From the NCBI RefSeq assembly GCF_009725205.1, contig NZ_WNZY01000019.1, forward strand, positions 1 through 64,000: a stretch of DNA of 64,000 nt, given 5' to 3'. The position numbers and the translations under genes are program-made. The stretch comes from Paenibacillus timonensis. GTDB lineage: Bacteria; Bacillota; Bacilli; Paenibacillales; Paenibacillaceae. The notes below the pieces were generated by a model that saw only the letters and a program-made list of their open reading frames with translations, did no database searches and had not been told where the DNA came from. This document shows, one piece after another, positions 48,068 through 56,666 of this stretch (within the stretch, counting starts at the first letter, position 1; every line of letters begins with the position of its first letter).

Positions 48068-48538
48068 ATGTCTCGATCTGGAGCTGATCTTGCCCTCCTC
48101 CTCCTAGGAGGCTACCGTACGCTTGTTGATGCTGCTATGGTTGAACTGGCCGCTCGCGGGTATGACGATTTTCGTCCTGTTCATGACTTCGCGATGCGAG
48201 CGATTGGAGCAGGTGCCGATAGCGCCTCGGATTTGGGTCGTCGAATGTCGGTCTCGAAGCAGGCGGCATCGAAGACCATCGCCGTTCTTCTCGACCGAGG
48301 TTACATCTCGCGGGAATCGGACCCGCATGATGCACGACGCAAACGGCTGCAAGTGACCCCTCTCGGCTTTGAAGTGATGCGACAGGGGGAAGCGATCTTC
48401 GATGACCTGCGTAAGAATTGGGAAGAGCAAATCGGCGTTGCTGAACTCGCAACGCTAGAGGCAAGGTTAAAGACGCTCATTGGAGACGGGGCCATTCGCA
48501 TAGATGAGCCTGGATGGGCCGCGCAAGACCTCGGGTGA
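48068..48538 (+). CDS. MarR family transcriptional regulator
   Basis: The 156-residue regulator has a winged helix-turn-helix (GADSASDLGRRMSVSKQAASKTIAVLLDRGYISRESDPHDARRKRLQVTPLG, about residues 47-100) with the DxRxxR wing motif, flanked by dimerisation helices. The start at 48068 follows AAGGAAGG; the frame is open to 48017 without a better start. It is about 90 bases downstream of the hydrolase gene and probably represses both through the paired operators at 47019-47069. Confidence 0.9.
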   Translation: MSRSGADLALLLLGGYRTLVDAAMVELAARGYDDFRPVHDFAMRAIGAGADSASDLGRRMSVSKQAASKTIAVLLDRGYISRESDPHDARRKRLQVTPLGFEVMRQGEAIFDDLRKNWEEQIGVAELATLEARLKTLIGDGAIRIDEPGWAAQDLG

Positions 48539-48607
48539 ACCCAAATGTGTTCGGAAGAAAACCGGTTGCTGGAGTGCAAAAAGGGTTAAACATAGGAAGT
48601 TCCACAC

Positions 48608-48639
48608 CAAAGAGGCTAACCAAGCGGTTGGCCTCTTTG
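48608..48639. terminator. Bidirectional terminator
   Basis: A 14-base stem with G-T pairing (CAAAGAGGCTAACC with GGTTGGCCTCTTTG) lies between the convergent MarR and epoxide hydrolase genes. Confidence 0.75.
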
Positions 48640-48647
48640 AATTTGGA

Positions 48648-49820
48648 TTATCCATGGGATTGGGCAGGACGTATTGTTCGGAACGACCTAAAGAATGCGC
48701 GGATATCCTCAGCCATCAGCTCCGGTTCTTCCATGGCGGTAAAGTGACCGCCTCGGGGCATGGAAGTCCAACGGGTTACATTCAAATGGCGCGTAGCCCA
48801 TTCTCTGGGCGGGGGTAAGATATCCGCCTTGAACAAAGCAAGCGCGGTCGGAACTGTGATATAACCTAGGGGCGGCAGCGTATGAGCATTTTCATAATAC
48901 ATCTCGGCAGCCGATCCAACCGTGTTCGTGACCCAATAAATCATGATATGTGTGAGTAGTTCGTCCTCCGTGAATCGCTGCCGGAGATCTCCGTTGCAAT
49001 CGCTCCAGGCACGGAGCTTCTCAAGGATCCAGCTGGCTAATCCGACGGGAGAGTCGGACAGGCCATAAGCTAACGTCTGAGGGCGTGTCGATTGGATGGA
49101 CATATAGCCGCCCTCTTGCGCTACCCATGCCGTAGCCGCTTGTTGATATCGCCGTTCTTCTTCGGAAAGTCCTGACTCATCCGCTGCATTCATGAGTGCT
49201 CGTATAATCCCGATGTCCGTGAGATGGATGCCGTACAACAGCTCGGGATGGTTTGCGGCCAGATATCGGGTCACTCCGGAGCCAATATCCCCGCCGGCAG
49301 CTGCAAACTTCTCGTAACCTAACTCCTCGGTCATGAGCTTCGCCCATATGTCTGAGACACGGGAGTTGTTGATACCTGGACGAGCAGGGCGGCTGGAGAA
49401 CCCGAATCCGGGCACGGAGGGGACGATGACATCAAAAGCGTCCTCCGCGCGGCCGCCGTAACTGACCGGATCGGTAAGCAGCGGGATGATTTTCTCATAA
49501 CGAAGGTAACTGTCGGGCCACCCGTGGGTGAGAATCAGGGGCAGGGGGTTCGGTCCTTTCCCGCGCTCATACACGAAGTGGATGTCGATCTCATCGATGC
49601 GAGTGCGGAACTGGGAGAAACGGTTTAGCTTGGCTTCTTGGGCTCGCCAGTCATATTGATCCTTCCAGTAGGACACCAAGGATTGCAAATACGATCGTTC
49701 CGTGCCCCGGTCCCATCCGGTGTTATGGGGTTGATCGGGCCAACGTACGCGATGGAGCCGGTTCTTCAAATCGTCCAAGATTTCTTCGGAAACGTGAATG
49801 TGAAAGGGCTCTAGTGCCAT
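48648..49820 (-). CDS. Epoxide hydrolase with EHN N-terminal domain
   Basis: The 390-residue enzyme starts with the epoxide hydrolase N-terminal segment (PFHIHVSEEILDDLKNRLHRVRWPDQP) and has HGWPDSYLRYEKIIPLL (oxyanion region), the nucleophile elbow AAGGDIGSGVTRYLA with Asp, and a C-terminal His in MPRGGHFTAMEEP. It matches microsomal-type epoxide hydrolases, which open epoxides to diols. It probably acts in the cytosol, with no export signal. AAGGAGG lies upstream. It is divergent from an AraC gene about 105 bases away, probably its regulator. Confidence 0.9.
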   Translation of the reverse strand: MALEPFHIHVSEEILDDLKNRLHRVRWPDQPHNTGWDRGTERSYLQSLVSYWKDQYDWRAQEAKLNRFSQFRTRIDEIDIHFVYERGKGPNPLPLILTHGWPDSYLRYEKIIPLLTDPVSYGGRAEDAFDVIVPSVPGFGFSSRPARPGINNSRVSDIWAKLMTEELGYEKFAAAGGDIGSGVTRYLAANHPELLYGIHLTDIGIIRALMNAADESGLSEEERRYQQAATAWVAQEGGYMSIQSTRPQTLAYGLSDSPVGLASWILEKLRAWSDCNGDLRQRFTEDELLTHIMIYWVTNTVGSAAEMYYENAHTLPPLGYITVPTALALFKADILPPPREWATRHLNVTRWTSMPRGGHFTAMEEPELMAEDIRAFFRSFRTIRPAQSHG

Positions 49821-49926
49821 AGGGTTTTCCTCCTTCTCTTGCTACATCGTTCATTATATCCCCCCAAAAGATGTGATACACTGGCATATATGAAGGATCT
49901 GACTATACGATTTGATAGGTGAGGCC

Positions 49927-50781
49927 ATGCCGTTATTAGACCGATACAAGAACCGAACCGTTAACATTGAATTTGTCCCGAAAGAGGATTTAAGGCGACT
50001 TCCTTGTCCAGAGCGGCGGGCACTGGTCTTGATTACTTCCGGAAGCATGCACGGGACCTTAAACGAACATCCCATCTCTCTCGTTGCTCCAGCTGTCCTA
50101 TGCTTGGCTGAACACGATGAGCTGAACGTGACAGACATGCACCAGGTGGCTGCTCAAGCCTTTCATTTTCATCCTGATTTCCTGAACAGCGTTAGGTTAT
50201 CCGAAACGGAGATGTATTTTCCGTCGGCCCCCAGCATCCAAACCGGGCTTTCGCTGTTTCGAAGAGAGGATCCTTATCCAGGCATCCCCCGACTCACCGC
50301 AAGCGCCTATCCGCATATCTTTGAATGGTTTTTTGTGCTTGGCATGGAAGTAATGGCGCAAAGCGATGAGCGGTGGGCGTGTCGCATTAAGAAATATCTC
50401 ATTCAGATACTAGGCTTGCTGGAGGAGTTGAATCAATATCGCGAACCCTCCCCAGTGGACCAAGTGTTAGAGTATATCCACACGAATTATTCCAGGAAGA
50501 TAACGCTGGAGGACTTGACGGAGACCGCCCATTTGAACCGCGTAACGTTAAATAAGCTGTTTCAGGAGAGATGCGGTTCGACCGCGATGGTCTACTTGCT
50601 CTCTTATCGATTGAAGGTGGCATGTGAGCTCTTAACCCACACCGATATGAACCTCAACGATATTGCGCGCGCGACCGGGTTTGAATATGACACCTATTTC
50701 ATCAAACAGTTCACGTCCAAGAAGGGGATATCCCCGACGACGTATCGGAACAACTCTCGCAAGTTTTCTAACGTTCAATAA
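49927..50781 (+). CDS. AraC family transcriptional regulator
   Basis: The 284-residue regulator has a divergent cupin-type N-terminus (VLITSGSMHGTLNEHPISLVAPAVLCLAEHDELNV) and C-terminal helix-turn-helix pairs (LEDLTETAHLNRVTLNKLFQERCGSTAMVYLLSYRL; LNDIARATGFEYDTYFIKQFTSKKGISPTTYR). The start at 49927 follows AGGTGAGG closely. A TTG at 49912 is also in frame. It is divergent from the epoxide hydrolase gene, the likely target. Confidence 0.88.
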   Translation: MPLLDRYKNRTVNIEFVPKEDLRRLPCPERRALVLITSGSMHGTLNEHPISLVAPAVLCLAEHDELNVTDMHQVAAQAFHFHPDFLNSVRLSETEMYFPSAPSIQTGLSLFRREDPYPGIPRLTASAYPHIFEWFFVLGMEVMAQSDERWACRIKKYLIQILGLLEELNQYREPSPVDQVLEYIHTNYSRKITLEDLTETAHLNRVTLNKLFQERCGSTAMVYLLSYRLKVACELLTHTDMNLNDIARATGFEYDTYFIKQFTSKKGISPTTYRNNSRKFSNVQ

Positions 50782-50913
50782 GAGTTCAGGTCTTTTTCAG
50801 GGAGGATAGAATGAGGCGCTTAAGCAAAGTAAGCGGTTGTCTAACTGCGATGGGATAACCCAGCAGCAAGAAATCCTTAAGGTGACTTCTGAGTGAATCG
50901 TTAGTCGAATCCG

Positions 50914-51483
50914 CTAGTCCTCCAGCAACCGCCCATGATCATGCCATTGCCCATACATTTGATTAGTTCTTGTATGGCTTATGAATTTATCCAGTCTGCT
51001 TTGAAATAATTCGGGCTGGTGGATGACGCTTTGGATCGTGTCGATGCGAATGCGCTGATAAAGCGCCGGGAAAGCCAGGAAGTTCTCGTATCCTTGCGGA
51101 TCTTCTTGCAACCGTTGTTCGATCACGCTGTCGATCTGAAAGGAATCGAGATCCATCTCAGGAAGAACCCTTCGTCCTTCATCCGTCATGAGCCCCAGCT
51201 TCTCCAGGCGACGAACTCGCGCTTTATTTAATTCCGTCCATGAACTCTTCAACCTACGAGGAGACAGCCGTTGGGCTGTCTCTGTTGGGTTGATTTTCTT
51301 CTTGGTACTGTCGATCCAGCCGAAGCACAACGCTTCTTCGACCGCATCCAAATATAACAAGGTATCCGGAGCCCGCTTCATACTCACTACGACCCAACAT
51401 GAATTCGCAGTCCGGCTATTCTCCTGCAGCCATACCCTCAGTTCTTCTCTTGATTTCACCGGAAGCAAATGATGGATGTCCAT
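50914..51483 (-). CDS. YdeI/OmpD-associated family protein
   Basis: The 189-residue product matches the YdeI family: SREELRVWLQENSRTANSCWVVVSMK, then YLDAVEEALCFGWIDSTKKKIN and QRLSPRRLKSSWTELNKARVRRLEKLGLM. The family is linked to stress or antimicrobial-peptide tolerance in some bacteria, with no known reaction. The start at 51483 lies four bases after the DinB stop. Upstream codons of the same frame overlap the DinB gene. It is the last gene of a four-gene minus-strand cluster. Confidence 0.87.
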   Translation of the reverse strand: MDIHHLLPVKSREELRVWLQENSRTANSCWVVVSMKRAPDTLLYLDAVEEALCFGWIDSTKKKINPTETAQRLSPRRLKSSWTELNKARVRRLEKLGLMTDEGRRVLPEMDLDSFQIDSVIEQRLQEDPQGYENFLAFPALYQRIRIDTIQSVIHQPELFQSRLDKFISHTRTNQMYGQWHDHGRLLED

Positions 51484-51487
51484 CGTT

Positions 51488-52006
51488 TTAACCCCGAGTT
51501 GCCGCTGGTTCCTGATACCAATACAGCGCATAGTCGTTCATGGTGGAAGCGTGGCCGAGCTGACGCAGCATGGTCGATAGGTTCCCCCTGTGATACGACC
51601 CGTGATTGACGAGATGCAGCACCATTTCCGACAGGCGGGTTTGGCGGGGACCGGCGAACGGATTATTTAACAGCACGCTTTGCTCCAAATCGGGTTGGCC
51701 TTGGAACCAGGTGCTGAACTGTTCGGCTAACTCGTTATAAGCATGGGCGTAATCATCCAGGGATTCCAGGACACGTTCGTTTAACGGACGAGTGGCTTGA
51801 AAGGCCTCCGGCATCTCCATTCCGGTTAGCACCAGATACCACATTTGATCCACGGCATAGATATGGCTCAGGGCATGGGCCAAAGTGGGGAACGAGGTGT
51901 TGACTTCTTGGCTTAATACGGAGGCAGGGAGCTCCCGGATTCTTCCCAGGATCGTTTGGTTCGCCCAAGTGTGATATTTGTACATCTCTTCTGGAATCGT
52001 TGTCAT
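51488..52006 (-). CDS. DinB family protein
   Basis: The 172-residue, four-helix-bundle protein has the metal-binding His residues of the DinB/YfiT fold: HALSHIYAVDQMWY (residue about 48) and LVNHGSYHRGNLSTMLRQLG. DinB proteins are putative thiol-dependent transferases; in Bacillus some are DNA-damage inducible. The reaction here is unknown. It is followed after four bases by the YdeI gene, and the WYL regulator gene lies 64 bases upstream on the same strand. Confidence 0.9.
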   Translation of the reverse strand: MTTIPEEMYKYHTWANQTILGRIRELPASVLSQEVNTSFPTLAHALSHIYAVDQMWYLVLTGMEMPEAFQATRPLNERVLESLDDYAHAYNELAEQFSTWFQGQPDLEQSVLLNNPFAGPRQTRLSEMVLHLVNHGSYHRGNLSTMLRQLGHASTMNDYALYWYQEPAATRG

Positions 52007-52070
52007 TTTTGAATCTCTCCTTTAGTTGTTGATGTCCTGATTATAAGAAAAGAAGTATGACAACAGACTG

Positions 52071-52994
52071 TCATACTTCTTCATAAAGTTGAAGCGCCTT
52101 CTGAAGTTGTTCTTTGACGATGTCGCGAAGCCCCAAGGGTTCAAGGACCTCGGCGCCGCTGCCGAAGCTAAGCAAAATGGACCAAAGCCAGCGCGCGTTA
52201 AGGGGCTGATGCACGGATATGCGTACCGTCATACTCCCATCGTCGTGAAATTGCTTCTCCGCCAACTGAAAATGATCCATCACATCCGCCAACGCCTCGG
52301 GACGGACCCGGATCACGACGTCTTCCATCTGATCCTTATCCTCCCCAGTCTTCTGACCGATATCGTTCTGTTCCAAGGCTTCAAGATGCGGCCCAAACGT
52401 ATCCTGCGTCAGCATCACATTCAACATTCGCGATAAGCGGAATTCCCGATAATCCTGACGTGAACGGCAATATCCGTAGACGTACCAATTGCCGAATTTG
52501 AAATGAAGGCGCAGCGGCTCCAGTTCGCGAGTCCGGCGTTCATTTTGAGCATTGATGTACTCGAAGCGAACGAGGTTTCGCTGGGTAATGGCCGAGCGCA
52601 GAAGAGGGAGCACGCCGAAAGCCGTCCGACGAGTCTCCAAATCCACGGACAGGCTTGGCATCCGATATTCCGGTTCAATGGTTTGCAAACGCTCGATGGT
52701 TCCTTGCGCGCGTTCGTCTTCAAATACGGAGGAGAGACTGTTCAACACGGTAATGAGGGAGGCCACATCATAGGTACCGAGCAGGCTTTTGTCCATCTTA
52801 TAACCGTCCATCATGCCGTATCCGCCTTTAGTTCCCTGGTACGCAACAACCGGGAAACCTGCCGCGCAGAGCACATCGATATCCCGATAGATCGTTCTTT
52901 GGGAAACCTGAAACTCTTCAGCTAGCAAGGCTGCAGACAAAACGTCATGATTTAGCAGTTTGTAGACAATGGAGATCAATCGCTCCAATTTCAT
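52071..52994 (-). CDS. YafY-type regulator (HTH_11 plus WYL domain)
   Basis: The 307-residue protein has an N-terminal HTH_11 (LERLISIVYKLLNHDVLSAALLAEEFQVSQRTIYRDIDVLCAAGFPV) and a WYL ligand-binding domain at about residues 135-230 (LVRFEYINAQNERRTRELEPLRLHFKFGNWYVYGYCR, FRLSRM). WYL regulators often sense nucleic-acid fragments or DNA damage. The start at 52994 follows AAGGAG. Its ATG overlaps the stop of the HxlR gene (ATGA), so the two regulators are translationally coupled. The DinB and YdeI genes downstream are probable targets or co-transcribed partners. Confidence 0.92.
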   Translation of the reverse strand: MKLERLISIVYKLLNHDVLSAALLAEEFQVSQRTIYRDIDVLCAAGFPVVAYQGTKGGYGMMDGYKMDKSLLGTYDVASLITVLNSLSSVFEDERAQGTIERLQTIEPEYRMPSLSVDLETRRTAFGVLPLLRSAITQRNLVRFEYINAQNERRTRELEPLRLHFKFGNWYVYGYCRSRQDYREFRLSRMLNVMLTQDTFGPHLEALEQNDIGQKTGEDKDQMEDVVIRVRPEALADVMDHFQLAEKQFHDDGSMTVRISVHQPLNARWLWSILLSFGSGAEVLEPLGLRDIVKEQLQKALQLYEEV

Positions 52995-53323
52995 AAATTG
53001 CTCCTTCCCCAATCGCATAACTGTTCCATCACGGGGATAAGGGTTTCTGCTTTCGGGGTTAGCCGGTACTCAACCTTAGGAGGGACTTGCGGATATTCCT
53101 TCCGATCCACCAGACCATCCGCTTCCAGTTCTTTAAGTTGGGAGCTGAGCATCTTATAAGTAATTGGGCCAATCCGTCTTTTTAGCTCATTGAAGCGAAC
53201 CGGCTGGTTTTCCGCCAGGAGGTATATAATCAACATTTTCCACTTCCCGCCGATGACTGACAGGGTATACCCAAACGGTGTTTCGTGAATGTTACCTTCG
53301 CCTTGGTAATCCGCCGTTCCCAT
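52991..53323 (-). CDS. HxlR family transcriptional regulator
   Basis: The 110-residue protein is a standard HxlR winged helix: TLSVIGGKWKMLIIYLLAENQPVRFNELKRRIGPITYKMLSSQLKELEADGLVDRKEYPQVPPKVEYRLT. It lacks the usual N-terminal cysteine that marks redox or formaldehyde-sensing HxlR types, so its signal is unknown. GAAAGGA precedes the ATG. It is divergent from a RidA-like gene, and the shared gap contains inverted repeats. It leads the minus-strand cluster through an ATGA overlap with the WYL gene. Confidence 0.92.
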   Translation of the reverse strand: MGTADYQGEGNIHETPFGYTLSVIGGKWKMLIIYLLAENQPVRFNELKRRIGPITYKMLSSQLKELEADGLVDRKEYPQVPPKVEYRLTPKAETLIPVMEQLCDWGRSNL

Positions 53324-53329
53324 CTTTAC

Positions 53330-53401
53330 ACTATCCTTTCGGGTAGTACCTATCTAAATAGTGCGTACTACTTATTATTTTGTGCCCAGTTTATACTATC
53401 C
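53330..53401. promoter_or_regulatory. Inverted repeats between the HxlR and RidA-like genes
   Basis: GTAGTAC (53343-53349) and GTACTAC (53365-53371) form a dyad 15 bases apart. ACTATCC with GGGTAGT (53330-53347) forms a second, and another ACTATCC lies at 53395-53401. They are candidate HxlR sites for the divergent promoters. Confidence 0.5.
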
Positions 53402-53428
53402 TTACTTTGATGTAAAGGAGAGAAAACA

Positions 53429-53812
53429 ATGGCACATATCCAAACGTACAATCATGATTTGTGGGATCACGGTATTTCCCAGGGCTACGCGGTGAACGGG
53501 ACACTCTACATTTCAGGACAATTCTCCCACGATGCGCAAGGCGCATTTGTTGGCGCGGGGGATATCGAAGCCCAAACCCGACAGACGCTCGACAATCTGG
53601 ATCGCGTGCTCGAGAGCTTTGGGGCCAAGAGAGCGAACCTTGCTTATCTGGAGATTTATTTGACCCACCCACAGGAGCATTTTGAAGCTGTCCTTGGGTT
53701 GTTTAAGGACTATGTAGGAGAACATCGGCCGGCCGGCAGCTTGCTAGGCGTGACCTACCTGGCGTCGCCGGAGCAACTGATCGAAATCAGCGCCGTTGCT
53801 CATCTAGATTAA
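53429..53812 (+). CDS. RidA-like protein lacking the key arginine
   Basis: The 127-residue protein has the YjgF/YER057c/UK114 (Rid) fold: GYAVNGTLYISGQFSHDAQGAFVGAGDIEAQTRQTLDNLDRVLESFGAK and a C-terminal LIEISAVAHLD. The substrate-binding Arg of true RidA imine deaminases (in a PAR motif) is replaced: the segment reads RPAGSLLGV. It thus resembles Rid subfamilies without known deaminase activity. AAAGGAG precedes the ATG. It is divergent from the HxlR gene and is its probable target. Confidence 0.88.
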   Translation: MAHIQTYNHDLWDHGISQGYAVNGTLYISGQFSHDAQGAFVGAGDIEAQTRQTLDNLDRVLESFGAKRANLAYLEIYLTHPQEHFEAVLGLFKDYVGEHRPAGSLLGVTYLASPEQLIEISAVAHLD

Positions 53813-53831
53813 CCCCGATCTGGTCCCCCAT

Positions 53832-53868
53832 ATGCTCACTGAACCTAAGCGTTCGGTGGGCATTTTTT
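53832..53868 (+). terminator. Rho-independent terminator
   Basis: A 13-base stem ATGCTCACTGAAC/GTTCGGTGGGCAT with G-T pairs is followed by six T residues. Confidence 0.85.
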
Positions 53869-53892
53869 ACATATCATCAACCCCATTAGATC

Positions 53893-53909
53893 AATGATCA
53901 ATTGACCCC
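53893..53909 (+). promoter_or_regulatory. Shared motif upstream of the first binding-protein gene
   Basis: AATGATCAATTGACCCC recurs in reverse orientation at 63026-63042, one base longer, before the secreted protein at the window edge. The shared word within one locus may be a regulator site, for example for the AraC-type sensor between them. Confidence 0.35.
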
Positions 53910-54019
53910 GAACGAAATCAACATTCCATTGGAGGTTTTGCCCATAGGCTCGCCCTGATCACCACCCTTATGCTGGGGATGGGTTAATGATTATCACACA
54001 TTATGGAGGGGGAAGGTTC

Positions 54020-55672
54020 ATGAACACAAGATCGATCACCCGATGGGTATCAACCGGTCTGGCCATCGGCTTGCTTGGAACCACGCTGCTGGCTTGCTCA
54101 AATGGAGGGCAGGCGAATCGTGGAACTCAGAACGAAGAAGGAGTCAATTCAGGAGGGAATACGTCGGTGACGGAGGCGACGACCTATCCCATTCAAACCG
54201 ATAAGTCGCTAACGTATTGGGGGGATCTGACAGGAAACCTGATCGGAGTGGTGAACTCGCTTAACGACGTGCCTTTCTTTCAGAAGTGGCAGGAGAAAAC
54301 CGGGGTTCAACTCGAATTTACGTCACCGCCAGCCGGTCAGGCTAAAGAGGCGCTAAATGTTATGTTGGCTTCGGGTGATTTGCCGGATATGATCGAATAC
54401 AATTTCATGAGTTTTCCCGGAGGACCCGAGAAAGCGATCAGTGATGGATACATTCTTCGCCTGAACGATCTCATCGATAAGCACGCGCCAAATCTGAAGA
54501 AGTATCTGGAGGAGAATCCGGACATCGATAAAATGGTAAAAACCGATAGCGGCAGCTACTACGTGTTCCCGTTTATCCGGGGGGATGAGTACCTGCGGGT
54601 ATTCCAGGGACCCATCATCCGTAAGGACTGGCTGGATGACTTAGGACTACCGGTGCCGGAAACCATCGATGAGTGGACCGCAACGCTAAGAGCGTTCAAA
54701 GAGAAGAAGGGGGCCGCTGCTCCGCTTTCGATGGTCAGCAAGCCACGATTCTTTAATGAATCTTACAACGGGGCGTTCCTTGGCACTTATGGAGTAACGC
54801 TTGGCTTCTACCAAGAAGACGGCGCGATAAAGTTCGGACCTGCGGAATCCGGTTTCAAAGAATACTTAAGATTGTTCCAGGGCTGGTACAAGGAAGGGTT
54901 ACTTGATAAAAATATCGCCACGGTTGACTCCAAAGCGATGGACAGTAACCTTGCTGCCGGCGCCACGGGTGCCACGATCGGCAACGCCGGCGGCGGGATC
55001 GGAAAGTGGCAGCCGCTAGTGGAAGCGAACGATCCGAAGGCGGTGCTGGTGGCTGCCCCTTATCCGGTGCTGAACAAAGGCGACAAGCCGAAATTCGGAC
55101 AGCGGAATCAGGCGTACTCGTCCGAAGGAACGGTCGCGATAACGACGGCGTCCAAGGATCCGGAGCTCGCGGTACGACTGCTGGATTACGGTTACAGCGA
55201 GGAAGGGCATATGTTCTTCAACTTCGGGGAAGAAGGCGTAAGCTACGAGATGGTGGACGGGTATCCGAAATACACGGACTTGCTCCTGAAGAACCCCGAC
55301 AAACTCGCACCGGCGCAAGCGATCTCGTTACACGCCCGCGGCAGCTATAACGGACCGTTCGTGCAAGACAAACGTTACGCGGAGCAGTTCTTCGCTCTGC
55401 AAACGCAGCGGGATGCCATCGAAATCTGGAAGAATACCGATGCCGCGAAATACCAGCTGCCTCCGATCACGCCAACGCCTGAAGAAAGCTCGGAATATGC
55501 GGCGATTATGAACGATATCAACACGCTGGTGGATGAGATGACGATCAAGATCATTTTGGGTGAAGAGTCTGTCGACCAATTCGAAAGCTACGTGGAGAAG
55601 ATGAAGTCGCTTCGCCTAGACCGGGCGATCGAGATCCAGACGGCGGCACTGGAGCGTTACAACAGCCGGTAA
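54020..55672 (+). CDS. Extracellular solute-binding lipoprotein (LplA-like)
   Basis: The 550-residue protein has a lipoprotein signal ending in TTLLACS (Cys about residue 28) and a family 1-type binding-protein body: LTYWGDLTGN, EALNVMLASGDLPDMIEY, PGGPEKAISDGYILRLNDLIDKHAPNLK, and PIIRKDWLDDLGLPVPETIDEW. These large proteins capture oligosaccharides for the two permeases encoded next. The start at 54020 follows GGAGGGGGAAGG; the frame opens at 53987 without a site. A second, clearly paralogous binding protein is encoded at 61302. Confidence 0.93.
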   Translation: MNTRSITRWVSTGLAIGLLGTTLLACSNGGQANRGTQNEEGVNSGGNTSVTEATTYPIQTDKSLTYWGDLTGNLIGVVNSLNDVPFFQKWQEKTGVQLEFTSPPAGQAKEALNVMLASGDLPDMIEYNFMSFPGGPEKAISDGYILRLNDLIDKHAPNLKKYLEENPDIDKMVKTDSGSYYVFPFIRGDEYLRVFQGPIIRKDWLDDLGLPVPETIDEWTATLRAFKEKKGAAAPLSMVSKPRFFNESYNGAFLGTYGVTLGFYQEDGAIKFGPAESGFKEYLRLFQGWYKEGLLDKNIATVDSKAMDSNLAAGATGATIGNAGGGIGKWQPLVEANDPKAVLVAAPYPVLNKGDKPKFGQRNQAYSSEGTVAITTASKDPELAVRLLDYGYSEEGHMFFNFGEEGVSYEMVDGYPKYTDLLLKNPDKLAPAQAISLHARGSYNGPFVQDKRYAEQFFALQTQRDAIEIWKNTDAAKYQLPPITPTPEESSEYAAIMNDINTLVDEMTIKIILGEESVDQFESYVEKMKSLRLDRAIEIQTAALERYNSR

Positions 55673-55680
55673 TCGCAATT

Positions 55681-55702
55681 CGGGAGGGCGCGTACGCCCT
55701 CC
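55681..55702 (+). other. Strong intercistronic hairpin
   Basis: CGGGAGGGCG-TA-CGCCCTCCCG is a perfect palindrome nine bases after the binding-protein stop, without a T-run. It is placed like the stabilising hairpins that let binding-protein mRNA outlast the permease part of the transcript. Confidence 0.6.
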
Positions 55703-55732
55703 CGAATAGAAATGAGGTGTATCCGAACACGC

Positions 55733-56656
55733 ATGAGCAAACCAACCTCCTTCAAACGACGGTTTGTCCGCGACTTCCGGATGAACAAATACTTGTATTT
55801 GATGATGATTCCCGTCATCGCTTATTATGTTATTTTCCATTACGGCCCGATGTACGGCGCGATCATCGCATTTAAGGACTTCACCCCGATCAAGGGGATT
55901 CTCGGGAGCGACTGGGTTGGACTGAAGCATTTCGAGGACTTCTTCGGAAGCTACTATTTCCTGCGGGTGCTCAAAAACACGATACTCATCAGTTTATATA
56001 CGTTGGTGTTTGAGTTTCCGGCACCGATTCTCTTGGCCTTGCTGATCAACGAGGTGCGCCGCCGCTACTTTAAACGGGTCGTACAAACGATTACGTACAT
56101 GCCGTATTTTATCTCCCTGGTGGTGATCTGCGGCATCATTACGGATTTTACCAATGCAGACGGCTTGATAAACCGCTTGTTCATGCTGCTGGGGTACGAT
56201 GGGCAAGCGATGCTGCAGAAGCCGGAGCTGTTCCGGCCGATTTATGTGTTGTCTGAGATCTGGCAGCGCATCGGATGGGAATCGATTATTTATATCGCGG
56301 CTTTGATGAGCATCGATCTGGAGCAATACGAGGCGGCGCGAATGGACGGAGCGAGTCGGCTTAAGCAGATGATCTATATCACGCTACCGGGGCTGCTGCC
56401 TGTCATCACCATCATGTTCATCCTGCGGATGGGGAATCTGCTTAATGTTGGTTTCGAAAAAATCATTCTGCTCTACAACCCGGTCACGTACGAGACGGCG
56501 GATGTCATTTCGTCGTTCGTGTACCGCAAGGGTCTGCTGGAATTCGGCTGGAGCTACAGCTCCGCCGTTGGGTTATTTAATTCGGTGATCAATCTCGCGC
56601 TGCTCGTCTCCGCGAACTACATCAGCCGCAAAGTGAATGAAAACAGCTTATGGTGA
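55733..56656 (+). CDS. Sugar ABC transporter permease (LplB-like)
   Basis: The protein of about 307 residues has six membrane segments and the EAA loop EQYEAARMDGASRLKQMIYITLPGLLPVI, which contacts the ATPase. The start MNKYLYLMMIPVIAYYVIFHYGPMYGAIIAFKDF is typical of LplB-type permeases for complex sugars. Start choice is uncertain: ATG at 55733 has GAGGTG 13 bases upstream, and ATG at 55712 has no site. It is the first of two permeases; no ATPase gene is in the locus, so a shared MsmX-like ATPase is expected elsewhere. Confidence 0.92.
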   Translation: MSKPTSFKRRFVRDFRMNKYLYLMMIPVIAYYVIFHYGPMYGAIIAFKDFTPIKGILGSDWVGLKHFEDFFGSYYFLRVLKNTILISLYTLVFEFPAPILLALLINEVRRRYFKRVVQTITYMPYFISLVVICGIITDFTNADGLINRLFMLLGYDGQAMLQKPELFRPIYVLSEIWQRIGWESIIYIAALMSIDLEQYEAARMDGASRLKQMIYITLPGLLPVITIMFILRMGNLLNVGFEKIILLYNPVTYETADVISSFVYRKGLLEFGWSYSSAVGLFNSVINLALLVSANYISRKVNENSLW

Positions 56657-56666
56657 GGTGAAAGCG

